DNA of 64,000 nucleotides from Vibrio comitans. Lineage in GTDB: Bacteria; Pseudomonadota; Gammaproteobacteria; Enterobacterales; Vibrionaceae. Positions 46,458-55,517 of this stretch are shown here, piece after piece (the stretch's first letter is position 1; every line of letters begins with the position of its first letter). The position numbers and the translations under genes were made by a program. Under the pieces are notes generated by a model. It searched no databases. It had not been told where the DNA came from and was given only the letters and a program-made list of their open reading frames with translations. The DNA lies in assembly GCA_024346835.1 (NCBI GenBank), contig AP024866.1:372001-436000 (forward strand), read 5' to 3'.

Positions 46458-47687
46458 TTAGTGAAGTAGGCGCGCGCGGATAGTACCGTCGATCTCTTTC
46501 AGTTTTGCCAATGCTTCTTCTGAACGTTCAGCTTCAACATCGATGACCACATAACCAAGATCTCCGTTCGTTTGTAAGTACTGACCTGCGATGTTAATGC
46601 CAGCGCTCGCAAAGATGGTGTTGATTTGTGTTAGTACACCTGGACGGTTTTCGTGAATATGAAGTAAGCGAGAAGCACTTTGATGTTGTGGCAAAGATAC
46701 CTCAGGGAAGTTTACACTTGAAAGCGTTGAACCGTTGTCTGAGTATTTCGCCAGCTTTCCAGCAACTTCAACGCCGATATTCTCTTGAGCTTCTTGTGTA
46801 GAACCACCCACGTGTGGAGTCAAAATCACGTTATCAAATTGCATCAGTGGAGATTCAAATGGGTCAGCGTTGGTCTTTGGCTCTACAGGGAACACATCCA
46901 CAGCAGCGCCGCCAAGGTGGCCAGAATCTAGAGAGGAGCATAATGCAGGGATATCAACCACTGTTCCTCGCGCCGCATTGATAAAGATAGCGCCAGGCTT
47001 CATGAGAGCAAACTCATCAGCACCCATCATATCTTTTGTTCCTGGAGTTTCAGGTACGTGCAGACTGATAACATCACACTTATTAAGCAATTCAGCCATG
47101 GTTTGTACTTGGGTCGCGTTACCCAGAGAAAGCTTATTCTCAATATCATAGAAGTAGACTCGCATGCCAAGGTTCTCTGCGATAATACCTAGCTGGGTAC
47201 CAATATGACCGTAACCTATGATACCCAAACGCTTTCCGCGAGCCTCGTAAGAGTTATCGGCACTTTTCTTCCAAATACCACGATGAGCAAGTGCGTTCTT
47301 TTCAGGAATGCCGCGCATCAGCAATAAGATTTGTCCGAGAACGAGTTCCGCAACACTACGGGTGTTTGAGAAAGGAGCATTGAATACAGGTACGCCTTTA
47401 GCAGCTGCGGCATTTAGGTCGACTTGGTTTGTACCAATACAGAAACAACCGATAGCAACCAATTTGTTTGCAGCAGCCAGTACGCGCTCATTCAGGTTGG
47501 TGCGAGAGCGAATGCCAATGAAATGCACATCCTTAATCGCTTCGATTAGTTCTTCTTCTGAGATTGAGCCTTTATGGTATTCGATGTTGGAGTAACCTGC
47601 CGCCTCTAACACTTCAACAGACGAAGGGTGAAGGCCTTCTAGAAGCAAGATTTTTATCTTATCTTTGTGTAAAGAGACTCTGGTCAT
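46458..47687 (-). CDS. serA: D-3-phosphoglycerate dehydrogenase
   Basis: First step of serine synthesis. 409 aa. NAD motif LGIIGYGHIGTQLGIIAENLGM, catalytic ARGTVVDIPAL, and LTPHVGGSTQEAQENIG with the catalytic His. The C-terminal ACT domain (LLHIHENRPGVLTQINTIFA) gives serine feedback control. Follows rpiA on the same strand after a terminator. Confidence 0.98.
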   Translation of the reverse strand: MTRVSLHKDKIKILLLEGLHPSSVEVLEAAGYSNIEYHKGSISEEELIEAIKDVHFIGIRSRTNLNERVLAAANKLVAIGCFCIGTNQVDLNAAAAKGVPVFNAPFSNTRSVAELVLGQILLLMRGIPEKNALAHRGIWKKSADNSYEARGKRLGIIGYGHIGTQLGIIAENLGMRVYFYDIENKLSLGNATQVQTMAELLNKCDVISLHVPETPGTKDMMGADEFALMKPGAIFINAARGTVVDIPALCSSLDSGHLGGAAVDVFPVEPKTNADPFESPLMQFDNVILTPHVGGSTQEAQENIGVEVAGKLAKYSDNGSTLSSVNFPEVSLPQHQSASRLLHIHENRPGVLTQINTIFASAGINIAGQYLQTNGDLGYVVIDVEAERSEEALAKLKEIDGTIRARLLH

Positions 47688-47799
47688 AATGGTTATTCCT
47701 TAACATATGGGTAAATTAATTTCGAAAAGCAAACGTTTTCTAAAAGTGAACTATCCCTAAATTATCAAAAAAAGAACAATTTGGGTAAGAAAATTACAA

Positions 47800-47838
47800 T
47801 AAAAAAAAAGCAGAAGCTCTTTTGAGCCTCTGCTTTTT
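47800..47838 (-). terminator. rpiA terminator
   Basis: Minus strand: long stem AAAAAAGCAGAgGCTC / GAGCtTCTGCTTTTTT with one mismatch, followed by a T-run. Lies between rpiA and serA. Confidence 0.88.
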
Positions 47839-47894
47839 TATTTGAATAGTAAAATCAGATAGTTAGCTTTGCTTTAATAGCTAAAAACTATATC

Positions 47895-48551
47895 TTATTC
47901 TTCAATTTTCGCGCCTTCTGGCGTACCTGTAATAACAACATCAGCACCGCGGTGGGCAAATAGGCCTACGGTCACTACGCCAGGTAGAGCATTAACCTGA
48001 TCTTCAAGCTGTTTAGGGTTGGTGATCTTCATGTTGTACACATCAAGGATCACGTTGCCGTTGTCGGTGACGCAGTCTTCACGATAAACAGGGTCGCCGC
48101 CTAGTTTAACTAGTTCACGTGCTACGTAAGAGCGAGCCATAGGGATAACTTCGATCGGAAGAGGAAACTCACCCAGTACATCAACGGCTTTAGTGCCATC
48201 AACGATACAAACAAATTTCTCAGAGATAGCAGCAACGATTTTTTCGCGAGTCAGTGCGGCACCGCCACCCTTTATCATCTCTTTATCCGCATTGATTTCG
48301 TCAGCGCCATCAACATAGACACTTAACGAGGCAACATCATTGCAATCGAATATTTTGATGCCCAGCTTTTCAAGTCTCTCTGTTGATGCAACAGAACTTG
48401 ATACTGCCCCTTTAATTTTATCGCTCATGGTACCCAAAGCATCGATAAAGTGGTTTACGGTAGAGCCCGTACCAACACCAACAATAGTGTCTGGTTCAAC
48501 GTAATTAAGCGCTGCCCAACCAGCTTCTTTTTTCATTTCATCTTGGGTCAT
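47895..48551 (-). CDS. rpiA: Ribose-5-phosphate isomerase A
   Basis: Interconverts ribose-5-phosphate and ribulose-5-phosphate. 218 aa. [60 protein letters not shown] with catalytic residues, and [17 protein letters not shown]. Conserved between serA and fau. Confidence 0.98.
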   Translation of the reverse strand: MTQDEMKKEAGWAALNYVEPDTIVGVGTGSTVNHFIDALGTMSDKIKGAVSSSVASTERLEKLGIKIFDCNDVASLSVYVDGADEINADKEMIKGGGAALTREKIVAAISEKFVCIVDGTKAVDVLGEFPLPIEVIPMARSYVARELVKLGGDPVYREDCVTDNGNVILDVYNMKITNPKQLEDQVNALPGVVTVGLFAHRGADVVITGTPEGAKIEE

Positions 48552-48631
48552 TCTGATTCTCCAGATAAGAGGTAAAGGGGGTCGACGCGATTATATACTC
48601 ATTGTTTGAATATTTGAATCAACAAGGGTGA

Positions 48632-49219
48632 TTACCAACTCCAGGTTTTACTTGGGGTTATGATTTTATCTAATGGCACATCCCAGTCCTTGCTCGGTAA
48701 CTTATCGAGCTGCTGGCAATCATGTGCGATACCAATGGGCTTTGGAGTGGGATTATCAATAAAGGGAGTTAGAGTGCGGTCATAATATCCGCCGCCCATT
48801 CCTAGTCTGTGTCCGCGAGTATCAAAGGCCACTAAAGGCGTAAAGATAATATCCAAGTTAGCGACCGGTACGATTTCTGTCACCGATAATTTTGGTTCGA
48901 GGATTCCATATTTGTTGGGAGTGAGTTCAGTGCCTGCTGTGAATCTAAGAAACAGTAGTTGCCCCTTAGAAAAGGGATGAAGCACAGGGATGCAGGTGTT
49001 GATGTTATTCTCCCAGCACCATTGTATGGCTAGGCTTGGATCAATTTCGCCATCATTAGCGAGATACAAGGCTACATTTTTAGCGCTATTAAGTTCAGGT
49101 AGCTGACGAAGCTGAGCAACCAATTGAGAGGATGCAGACTGCTGTTCTGATTCAGAGAGTGCCACACGAAGCGTGCGGATGTGTTTGCGAATGTCACTGC
49201 GAGTAGAGAGTGATTGCAT
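48632..49219 (-). CDS. fau: 5-formyltetrahydrofolate cyclo-ligase family protein
   Basis: Converts 5-formyl-THF to 5,10-methenyl-THF. I start it at ATG 49217-49219 (MQSLSTRSDIRKHIRT, 195 aa). The frame can be extended to 49336, but that stretch is 6S RNA and is not protein-like. LYLANDGEIDPSLAI, PVLHPFSKGQLLFLRF, LVAFDTRGHRLGMGGGYYDRTL and WDVPLDKIITPSKTW match YgfA. The start lies three bases after the 6S RNA 3' end, so its ribosome binding site would be in the 6S closing stem. Conserved ssrS-fau order. Confidence 0.93.
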   Translation of the reverse strand: MQSLSTRSDIRKHIRTLRVALSESEQQSASSQLVAQLRQLPELNSAKNVALYLANDGEIDPSLAIQWCWENNINTCIPVLHPFSKGQLLFLRFTAGTELTPNKYGILEPKLSVTEIVPVANLDIIFTPLVAFDTRGHRLGMGGGYYDRTLTPFIDNPTPKPIGIAHDCQQLDKLPSKDWDVPLDKIITPSKTWSW

Positions 49220-49221
49220 GA

Positions 49222-49404
49222 GGGACCCCAGAGTGCCGTTGCGGATTTTGGCCCTTGAACCAGCTGGTTCAAGGCGGATCAGCAATGAGGACCGTAGGCT
49301 TCTCGATACGAGTCGAGCTTGCTCAATAGCCATCAAGTACTAACCCTTAAGGATTGCTTATCGGCTCAGGGACATAAATCCAGCTGACGCACACCCCAGG
49401 GTAA
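49222..49404 (-). ncRNA. ssrS: 6S RNA
   Basis: About 183 nt that sequester the sigma-70 holoenzyme in stationary phase. Minus-strand hallmarks: GTCCCTGAGCCGATA near the 5' side, matching GTCCCCTGAGCCGATA of E. coli; GAGCAAGCTCG and TCGTATCGAGAAGCCT in the apical part; and CCTTGAACCAGCTGGTTCAAGGG on the 3' side, like E. coli CCTTGAACCAAGGGTTCAAGGG. The ends pair (ACCC with GGGT, GTGC with GCAC) to close the long rod. Position zapA-ssrS-fau is conserved. Ends are estimated from the closing stem, good to a few bases. Confidence 0.93.
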
Positions 49405-49437
49405 TTTTAATTCTGCCGTCCACTTGGCTATGTATTG

Positions 49438-49728
49438 TTACTCTTTAGTGAGAGCTTTGTCTAGCTTGCCATCGAGTAGCTCTAAGCGTTGCTCGATATC
49501 ATGCTGAATTTCAGAAGAAACTTCTTTTTCTAGTAACTCGTAGCAAACGTTAAGTGCTGCGATAGTTAGAAGTTTTTCGGTATTAGCGACTTTAGTCTTC
49601 TCAGCCATATCCTTGATACGCTGATCAAGGTTCTGGGCTGCTTGACGTAAAGCATCCTCTTTGCCCGCTGGACAATTAACGCGAGTAATCTTACCTAAAA
49701 TTTCGACTTCAACTGCTTGATTGCTCAT
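49438..49728 (-). CDS. zapA: Cell division protein ZapA
   Basis: 96 aa from ATG at 49726-49728 (MSNQAVEVEILGKITRVNCP). Promotes FtsZ bundling at the Z-ring. PAGKEDALRQAAQNLDQRIKDMAEKT and the C-terminal coiled coil (ELLEKEVSSEIQHDIEQRLELLDGKLDKAL) are typical. Upstream of 6S RNA and divergent from ygfB. Confidence 0.95.
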   Translation of the reverse strand: MSNQAVEVEILGKITRVNCPAGKEDALRQAAQNLDQRIKDMAEKTKVANTEKLLTIAALNVCYELLEKEVSSEIQHDIEQRLELLDGKLDKALTKE

Positions 49729-50019
49729 GCTCGACAACTCGTTACCGCTCCCAAAAAGCCTAGTGCGTCCTGTGCACCTTTAGGCAAGAAACTATAGAAA
49801 AACCCCCACTAAGATTCAAGCTTTTCCGCTCATGTACGAGAGATAGAGTGTTCAACTAGCTAGAAACAGAGCAATTTGCTTAATTGCTCGACATTCTCAG
49901 TATAAGTGATCATGTGATTGATACGAAAAATGAGAGAGCTGAGTCCAATTTTGCGTCTGTATCGTCTCTTAACCAAATGATAAGATAGCCCAATTACTCT
50001 CTTTTAGGATACTTCCCTT

Positions 50020-50586
50020 ATGAGCCAGACCTCTTTACCTAATTACCTATCCGTTGCTGATGAACTTAAAACAGCCGGTATTGCTGTGACCCCAGCAGAA
50101 ATGCATGGCCTTCTTATTGGTATGTTAAGTGGTGGGTTAGCTAAAGACAGTGAAGCATGGCAAGCACTGCTGTTTGACTACACCAATGACGGTATGGGCT
50201 GGCCTATGACGTGTTTGGCTCTCGCCGAGCAGACGTTAAAGGTGGCTCGAGAGGAACTGACTGATGATAATTTCGAACTAAGCATCTTGTTACCGGTAGA
50301 CAGCGATATCGTTGCGTATTCAGGGGCGTTGAGTGAGTGGGTGAGCCACTTTGTATCAGGGCTAGGTTTGATTGATGCAAAGGTAAATAAAGCCAGTGAG
50401 CAAGCCAAAGAGGCACTTCAAGACCTGCTAGAGATCGCAAAGTTAGAAGTTGATCCTGAGGATGATCTAGAAGAGCAAGCTGTTCTGCTCGAGCAGGTGT
50501 TAGAGCATGTTAAAGTTTGTGCGCTAACGGTTCATGCTGAGCTAGGTGCAAAGCCAGCAAAACCTGAATCGAAAACAGTTCATTAA
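50020..50586 (+). CDS. ygfB: UPF0149/YecA family protein YgfB
   Basis: 188 aa, helical. N-terminus LPNYLSVADELKTAGIAVTPAEMHGLLIGMLSGG and the central FVSGLGLIDAKV are family features. In Pseudomonas, YgfB affects beta-lactamase-related regulation; its role in Vibrio is unknown. It is 27 bp upstream of ubiH and likely cotranscribed. Confidence 0.94.
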   Translation: MSQTSLPNYLSVADELKTAGIAVTPAEMHGLLIGMLSGGLAKDSEAWQALLFDYTNDGMGWPMTCLALAEQTLKVAREELTDDNFELSILLPVDSDIVAYSGALSEWVSHFVSGLGLIDAKVNKASEQAKEALQDLLEIAKLEVDPEDDLEEQAVLLEQVLEHVKVCALTVHAELGAKPAKPESKTVH

Positions 50587-50613
50587 TCCCGCGAAACAAT
50601 AAGGAAGTTTGCT

Positions 50614-51771
50614 TTGCAGTACGATGTAGTAGTTATTGGTGGTGCGATGAGCGGGGCAACATTAGCTCTTGCATTGAGTCGCATGGCGAATAAAAAAGTG
50701 GCTGTCGTAGAAGCCGTTGCTGAGTCTTCAAAGCACCCTGGCTTTGACTCCCGAGCCATTGCCCTTTCATTAGGCAGCGTGGAGCTATTGCGTCGTTATG
50801 AGCTTTGGGGTGACATCCAACCTAAGGCTACCTCAATTAAATCTATTGATGTGTCTGATCGTGGTCATTTTGCACAAACTGGATTCGATGCAAAGCAATT
50901 GGGAAAAGAGCTACTAGGTTCGGTGGTCGAACTCGCTGATGTGGGTGCTGTGTATCGAGACAAGCTACAGCTTGATCCGAATATCGATGTATTTTGTCCT
51001 GATGCAATCGAGCAACTCATTCAGCACCAAGAAAGTGTTGAGGTTGTTCTTCGCTCGGGAACAACGCTGGGTGCAAAGCTTGTTGTAGCGGCTGATGGCG
51101 CAAACTCCAAAGTCGCTGAGCTTATCAATATCTCGAAATCAGTGGATGATTTCGAACAGCACGCTCTGATTGCAAACGTTGAGCTTGAACAGCCGCATCA
51201 CAATCGAGCCTATGAGCGTTTTACCTCTCATGGTCCTTTGGCGCTATTGCCCATGACAGACAACCGTATGTCACTGGTGTGGTGCATGTCAGAGTCCATG
51301 TTGCAGCAAGCTCTATCTTGGAGTGAAGAGCAGTTTTTATCTGAGCTACAGCAAGAGTTTGGTTGGCGCTTAGGGCGCTTCAAGAAAGTGGGAAGCCTAG
51401 CTAGCTACCCTTTGATGTTACACAAAAGAGATCGCCTTATTCATCACCGTGTTGCGTTTATTGGTAATGCCGCTCAGACGCTTCACCCTATTGCGGGGCA
51501 GGGGTTTAATCTTGGTATTCGCGATGTGGCAACACTCGTTGATGTCACTTCTAAATACGTAGATTGTGGCGAGTACGCTTGCTTAGCGGAGTTTAAACGC
51601 CTTCGTGAACAAGATCGTGAAGCGACTTGCACTATGACCTCTTCTTTGGTCAGAATCTTTTCAAATGAATGGCTACCTATGGTAGTCGCTCGAAACCTAG
51701 GGCTCGCTATTTTTGATATAGCCCCCTCCATGCAAGGCCCGGTTAAAAACCGTAGCCTAGGACTGGTGTAG
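50614..51771 (+). CDS. ubiH: 2-octaprenyl-6-methoxyphenyl hydroxylase
   Basis: FAD monooxygenase of ubiquinone synthesis (C1 hydroxylation). 385 aa with a TTG start at 50614 and AAGGA upstream. FAD motif YDVVVIGGAMSGATLALAL; HPGFDSRAIALSLGSVELL is the UbiH-type signature; VVAADGANSKV and FIGNAAQTLHPIAGQGFNLGIRD complete the FAD site. In many relatives pepP lies between ygfB and ubiH; it is absent here. Confidence 0.95.
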   Translation: MQYDVVVIGGAMSGATLALALSRMANKKVAVVEAVAESSKHPGFDSRAIALSLGSVELLRRYELWGDIQPKATSIKSIDVSDRGHFAQTGFDAKQLGKELLGSVVELADVGAVYRDKLQLDPNIDVFCPDAIEQLIQHQESVEVVLRSGTTLGAKLVVAADGANSKVAELINISKSVDDFEQHALIANVELEQPHHNRAYERFTSHGPLALLPMTDNRMSLVWCMSESMLQQALSWSEEQFLSELQQEFGWRLGRFKKVGSLASYPLMLHKRDRLIHHRVAFIGNAAQTLHPIAGQGFNLGIRDVATLVDVTSKYVDCGEYACLAEFKRLREQDREATCTMTSSLVRIFSNEWLPMVVARNLGLAIFDIAPSMQGPVKNRSLGLV

Positions 51772-51779
51772 AACACAAA

Positions 51780-52982
51780 ATGATGAAGAATGTAGACTTG
51801 GTAATTGTTGGCGGCGGTATGGTTGGATTGACGCTCGCCCTCGCATTAAAAGAGACCGATATTCGAATCGCGATTATTGAAAGCAACCAACCTAGCGAAA
51901 TTACCCTGCAAGCCACTTCTCGCGTATCAGCATTGAGTCGTGCCAGTGAAAAAATCCTAGCTAGACTTGGTGCTTGGAATGATATTGCTAATCATCGCTG
52001 CACAGCCTATTCCGGCATGCAGGTGTGGGAAAAGGATACCTTTGCCAAGATAGACTTTTCGGCCAAAGAGCTACATGAAAGCAATCTAGGGTATATCGTT
52101 GAAAATCAGATTATCCAGCATTTCCTTCTTGAGCAAGTTAAGCAACTGCCAAATGTCACCCTCTTCCAACCGAATAAATGCTCCAATATAGCGGTTGGAG
52201 AAAGAGAGGCTTGGTTAACTCTTGATAATGGCCAGCACTTGACAGCTAAGCTTGTCGTGGCCGCTGATGGAGCAAACTCTTGGGTGCGAGAGCAGCAAGA
52301 CTTCCCGTTGACTGAATGGGACTATGATCACACAGCCATTGTGACCAATGTGACAATGGAAGAGCCTCATAATGGCATAGCGAGGCAGGTCTTTACCGAG
52401 ACAGGCCCATTAGCCTTCTTGCCTCTACATGAATCAAATCTGTGCTCTATCGTTTGGTCACAAACTACCGATAAAGCTCAACAGTTAATGGCGCTGTCCG
52501 AGGAAGACTTCTGTAAGCAGTTGGCGGTCGATTTTGATATGCGTTTGGGTAAGGTAAAGCATTTAACTAAGAGACAGGCCATTCCTTTAAAGATGCGATA
52601 TGCTCGTGATTTTGCTAAGAACAGAGTAGCTCTGATTGGTGATGCTGCACATACAATTCACCCTCTAGCAGGGCAGGGCGTTAATCTTGGCCTTCTTGAT
52701 GCGGCAACCTTAGCTGAAGAGATCGAAAAGTATTGGAACACAGGCAAAGATATTGGTGATTACGCCAACTTGCGTCATTTTGAGCGCTGGAGAAAAACTG
52801 AAGCTGTGAAGATGATCTCCAGTATGCAAGGCTTTAAAGAGCTATTTAACGGCGACGATCCGTTGAAGAAATTACTACGTGGTGTTGGGATGAACCTAGC
52901 TGGAACATTACCTGGTGTGAAAAACGAAGTAATGAAGCATGCTTTAGGCTTGAAGGGAGACCTTCCTAAACTGGCCAAATAA
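51780..52982 (+). CDS. ubiI: 2-octaprenylphenol hydroxylase (VisC/UbiI type)
   Basis: 400 aa, paralogue of UbiH catalysing C5 hydroxylation. VDLVIVGGGMVGLTLALAL, TSRVSALSRASEKILARLGAW, VVAADGANSWVREQ, ALIGDAAHTIHPLAGQGVNLGLLDA. It lies 8 bp after ubiH. ATG ATG start; either could be used. Confidence 0.95.
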   Translation: MMKNVDLVIVGGGMVGLTLALALKETDIRIAIIESNQPSEITLQATSRVSALSRASEKILARLGAWNDIANHRCTAYSGMQVWEKDTFAKIDFSAKELHESNLGYIVENQIIQHFLLEQVKQLPNVTLFQPNKCSNIAVGEREAWLTLDNGQHLTAKLVVAADGANSWVREQQDFPLTEWDYDHTAIVTNVTMEEPHNGIARQVFTETGPLAFLPLHESNLCSIVWSQTTDKAQQLMALSEEDFCKQLAVDFDMRLGKVKHLTKRQAIPLKMRYARDFAKNRVALIGDAAHTIHPLAGQGVNLGLLDAATLAEEIEKYWNTGKDIGDYANLRHFERWRKTEAVKMISSMQGFKELFNGDDPLKKLLRGVGMNLAGTLPGVKNEVMKHALGLKGDLPKLAK

Positions 52983-53005
52983 AACAGGCAAAGCTAGAAA
53001 TAAAA

Positions 53006-53028
53006 AAAGGAGGCTAAAGCCTCCTTTA
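53006..53028. terminator. Terminator between ubiI and ytfK
   Basis: Stem AAAGGAGGC / GCCTCCTTT with loop TAAA and A- and T-runs on either side; serves both convergent genes. Confidence 0.88.
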
Positions 53029-53039
53029 TTCTTAGCCAA

Positions 53040-53246
53040 CTAAATGTAGCAAGCTCGTAGTCTTTTCACTTCGACGTTCACTTCTTTTACAGTTTTGAAG
53101 TGACGCTCTTCAGCGTGATGAGGAAGGATTAGCTTCCCGTTATCAAACTCAAACTTACCGACGCCGTAAATATATATTCTTCCCTTGAACAGTCTACTTA
53201 CGTGTTTTGCAATCATGCTAGGAACATAACGCTTAAACAGTCTCAT
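53040..53246 (-). CDS. ytfK: DUF1107 protein, YtfK-like SpoT regulator
   Basis: 68 aa. MRLFKRYVPSMIAKHVSRLFKGRIYIYGVGKFEFDNGKLILP aligns with E. coli YtfK (MKIFQRYNPLQVAKYV, FRGRLYI, VGAFEFDKGKILIP). In E. coli YtfK binds SpoT and tips it towards (p)ppGpp synthesis in phosphate and fatty-acid starvation. Monocistronic, with a terminator shared with ubiI. Functional transfer to Vibrio is inferred. Confidence 0.88.
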   Translation of the reverse strand: MRLFKRYVPSMIAKHVSRLFKGRIYIYGVGKFEFDNGKLILPHHAEERHFKTVKEVNVEVKRLRACYI

Positions 53247-53559
53247 TTCTGAACCCTTTCTAATTTTTATTTATTCTTTGCCTCCATGGCGAGGCTTATT
53301 ATAGGACATTTGTTTCTACGAAATTGTGATGCAACTGGATTAATAAACAGAACACTCATCTGGTCTGATGTTTTTAACTAGTTTTGCGATTCAGCTCAGA
53401 TTTAAATTGCGCTCATGTAGGGTTGTATAGGTTTAAGTACTGACTTTGTCGCCTATAAACTGAACTTACTCTCATATAGACCGTGAAATTGCGGGAAAAG
53501 TTCTAACGAGCAGGGCTGTAAATGTAACTAAGTGTTAATCGCTTGGTGAGGGTAAGAGT
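53247..53559. other. Intergenic region between ytfK and the YbaK gene, nothing recognised
   Basis: About 310 bp of AT-rich sequence holding the ytfK promoter region. No gene, clear terminator or known RNA was found. Confidence 0.4.
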
Positions 53560-54039
53560 TTATGGGGTGCTGAGTGCTTTTGTGATGTGTGAAAAATGAG
53601 GTTTACAAAATTTAATGACATCCTCAGTGCGAAGCATGATCCCCGCCATGTCGCTACCACTACTTATGGTAACTTCAGGTAACTGCAAAACTGAGTGATC
53701 AAAGATAGTCGTAATTGATTCAGGGAGTATCAGTGGAGTTAAGGTGCCAGGCTTAAAGCCAGTGATATGGACCACCTCCTCTGCATTGACACAGGTTGTG
53801 CGTCGGCAGTTGAAGTAAGCTCGGACTTTTTTAGGATCAACCTGTTGATCTCCGGGTACGCAAGCCAAGAATAGCCTTCCGCCCATATCCCGTAGCAACA
53901 GAGTTTTTAGCATGATTTGTGAGGAAATACCTCGCTGCTTGGCTGCGTCATCAATAGAAGTAGCAGGAGTGGAGTGGGGCATCATATTGAACCCTACTCC
54001 ATTCTTTTGTAAAAACCGAGTGACTGCAGTTTCTAGCAT
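53560..54039 (-). CDS. YbaK/prolyl-tRNA deacylase (EbsC-type) domain protein
   Basis: 159 aa with the tRNA-edit domain: PHSTPATSIDDAAKQRGI, QIMLKTLLLRD, LACVPGDQQVDPKKVRAYFN, ITGFKPGTLTPLILP with the GxxP-like loop. The family hydrolyses mischarged aminoacyl-tRNA such as Cys- or Ala-tRNA(Pro). The subfamily and substrate are uncertain. It directly follows ygfZ (stop and start abut), so the two are cotranscribed. Confidence 0.85.
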   Translation of the reverse strand: MLETAVTRFLQKNGVGFNMMPHSTPATSIDDAAKQRGISSQIMLKTLLLRDMGGRLFLACVPGDQQVDPKKVRAYFNCRRTTCVNAEEVVHITGFKPGTLTPLILPESITTIFDHSVLQLPEVTISSGSDMAGIMLRTEDVIKFCKPHFSHITKALSTP

Positions 54040-54978
54040 TTACTGTTCGATATCGTACGGTAACGCAATCAGAGACCAAGTATTAGAGTTGTCTTCGGCT
54101 AGTCTAAATTGAGTGTCAAACTCAATGTCCTTGTTAAGAACAATCAGGGCCAAAGCCTCGCCTTGTTGGTTGCGGTAATGGGCTACCGCTTCACCCGCGC
54201 CACGCCAGTTCTCGCCTACTTGGCGCTCAAAGGTGAAGGTTGCGTTTTCAGGTGCTGAGCCTTGCAGCAAGCGCATCACCTTTTTATTGGTTCCACGATA
54301 CTTAGCTCTGGCAACGGTTTCCTGACCTGTGTAGCAACCTTTTTCAAAGCTAATGCCATCAAGAGCTTGCAGGTTTAAGGTTTGAGGAATATGAGTATTC
54401 TGCTGAGATTGAGTAATGCGCGGGATGCCACTGATCACGTCAATATAGTCCCAAACATCAGCGCTAATTTCTTCGGCGCTTTGTAGTTGTTGTTTTAGAT
54501 TATCGAGTTCAGCTTCATCTATCAGCAATAGCCAACGCTGCGAGTCAATTTTGACTACACTACCTGACGCTACAGAACGGACATCCCCTTGACTGTCCGT
54601 GATGGAGTCGATGAAACTGTCAGCCTGTTCACCGAGTACGCCAACACTGACTTGCGAAGACAACTCAAGATCTACCTTAGAGAAAACCGAGTACTTTTTA
54701 ATTTCTTGTAAGGCGGTTTCAATACCTGATTTGTGCTGCCATAGAGCGTAGCCTTGGTTGTGATGGAACAGTCGAAACAGGCTCCACATTTTCCCTTTAG
54801 CATCGCAATGAGCGCCTAGAGTAGAGTGCTCAGCGTCTAATTGGACAACATCGCAGGTTACCTGGCCTTGTAAATAAGATTTGCTGTCCGCACCGGTTAC
54901 CGTGATAGCTTGCCAGTCAGAGAGTGAAGTCCATGCTAGTGAAGGCAAGTTGAAAGAAACAGAAGGTGTTGCACTCAT
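54040..54978 (-). CDS. ygfZ: tRNA-modifying / Fe-S assembly protein YgfZ
   Basis: 312 aa, folate-binding GcvT-like protein needed for repair or assembly of some iron-sulfur enzymes such as MiaB. Signature KGCYTGQE with C215, followed by VARAKYRGTNKK. Divergent from sdhE, the usual neighbour. Confidence 0.96.
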   Translation of the reverse strand: MSATPSVSFNLPSLAWTSLSDWQAITVTGADSKSYLQGQVTCDVVQLDAEHSTLGAHCDAKGKMWSLFRLFHHNQGYALWQHKSGIETALQEIKKYSVFSKVDLELSSQVSVGVLGEQADSFIDSITDSQGDVRSVASGSVVKIDSQRWLLLIDEAELDNLKQQLQSAEEISADVWDYIDVISGIPRITQSQQNTHIPQTLNLQALDGISFEKGCYTGQETVARAKYRGTNKKVMRLLQGSAPENATFTFERQVGENWRGAGEAVAHYRNQQGEALALIVLNKDIEFDTQFRLAEDNSNTWSLIALPYDIEQ

Positions 54979-55168
54979 AGTGATTCCTTGAGCTAAGTCG
55001 TTGGGTATATGGTAATCACTATTGATGTGTATGTCTAAGGATGCAAATTCAACCCTTAGACTTATAAATCATCAGATATGAACAGTAAGCTGTGATTAAG
55101 CTAATAGTTACGATTTAGCGAGACTGGTACACTCGGATAAAAGGAATGATTTATTTTTGAGGTAACGC

Positions 55169-55432
55169 ATGTACACACCAGAACAAAAAGCACGCATTAA
55201 ATGGGCGTGTCGACGCGGTATGCTGGAGTTGGACGTTGTCATTATGCCCTTCTTTGAAGAGTGCTTTGACCAGTTGACTGACCAGGAAAAGAAGGATTTT
55301 GTAGCGCTACTAGAGTGTGATGACCCAGATCTATTCACCTGGGTGATGGGACACGGTCGAAGTGAAAATTTAGCGTTAGCATCAATGATTGATAAAGTCG
55401 TGGCACATAATTTAAGTAAGGTGCGCTCTTAA
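55169..55432 (+). CDS. sdhE: FAD assembly factor SdhE
   Basis: 87 aa. Promotes covalent flavinylation of succinate dehydrogenase and fumarate reductase. The RGxxE motif is R16-G17-M18-L19-E20 in CRRGMLELD. F(V/T)xLLECDDPDLFTWVMG is also typical. Its neighbour nadB encodes another flavoprotein of the SdhA family. Confidence 0.97.
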   Translation: MYTPEQKARIKWACRRGMLELDVVIMPFFEECFDQLTDQEKKDFVALLECDDPDLFTWVMGHGRSENLALASMIDKVVAHNLSKVRS

Positions 55433-55458
55433 ATACACAGCACTCCTGCATTTATAGA

Positions 55459-55487
55459 AAAGGCGCTCATTGAATGGGCGCCTTTTT
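55459..55487. terminator. Terminator between sdhE and nadB
   Basis: Stem AAAGGCGC / GCGCCTTT with a 12-13-nt loop and T-run; bidirectional between convergent genes. Confidence 0.85.
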
Positions 55488-55517
55488 AGTCTTTATTTTA
55501 GAACGAGATGGTTTTGA

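Noticed and set aside
49220..49336. N-terminal extension of the fau reading frame
   Set aside because: It is 6S RNA sequence read as protein, with no similarity to the YgfA family.
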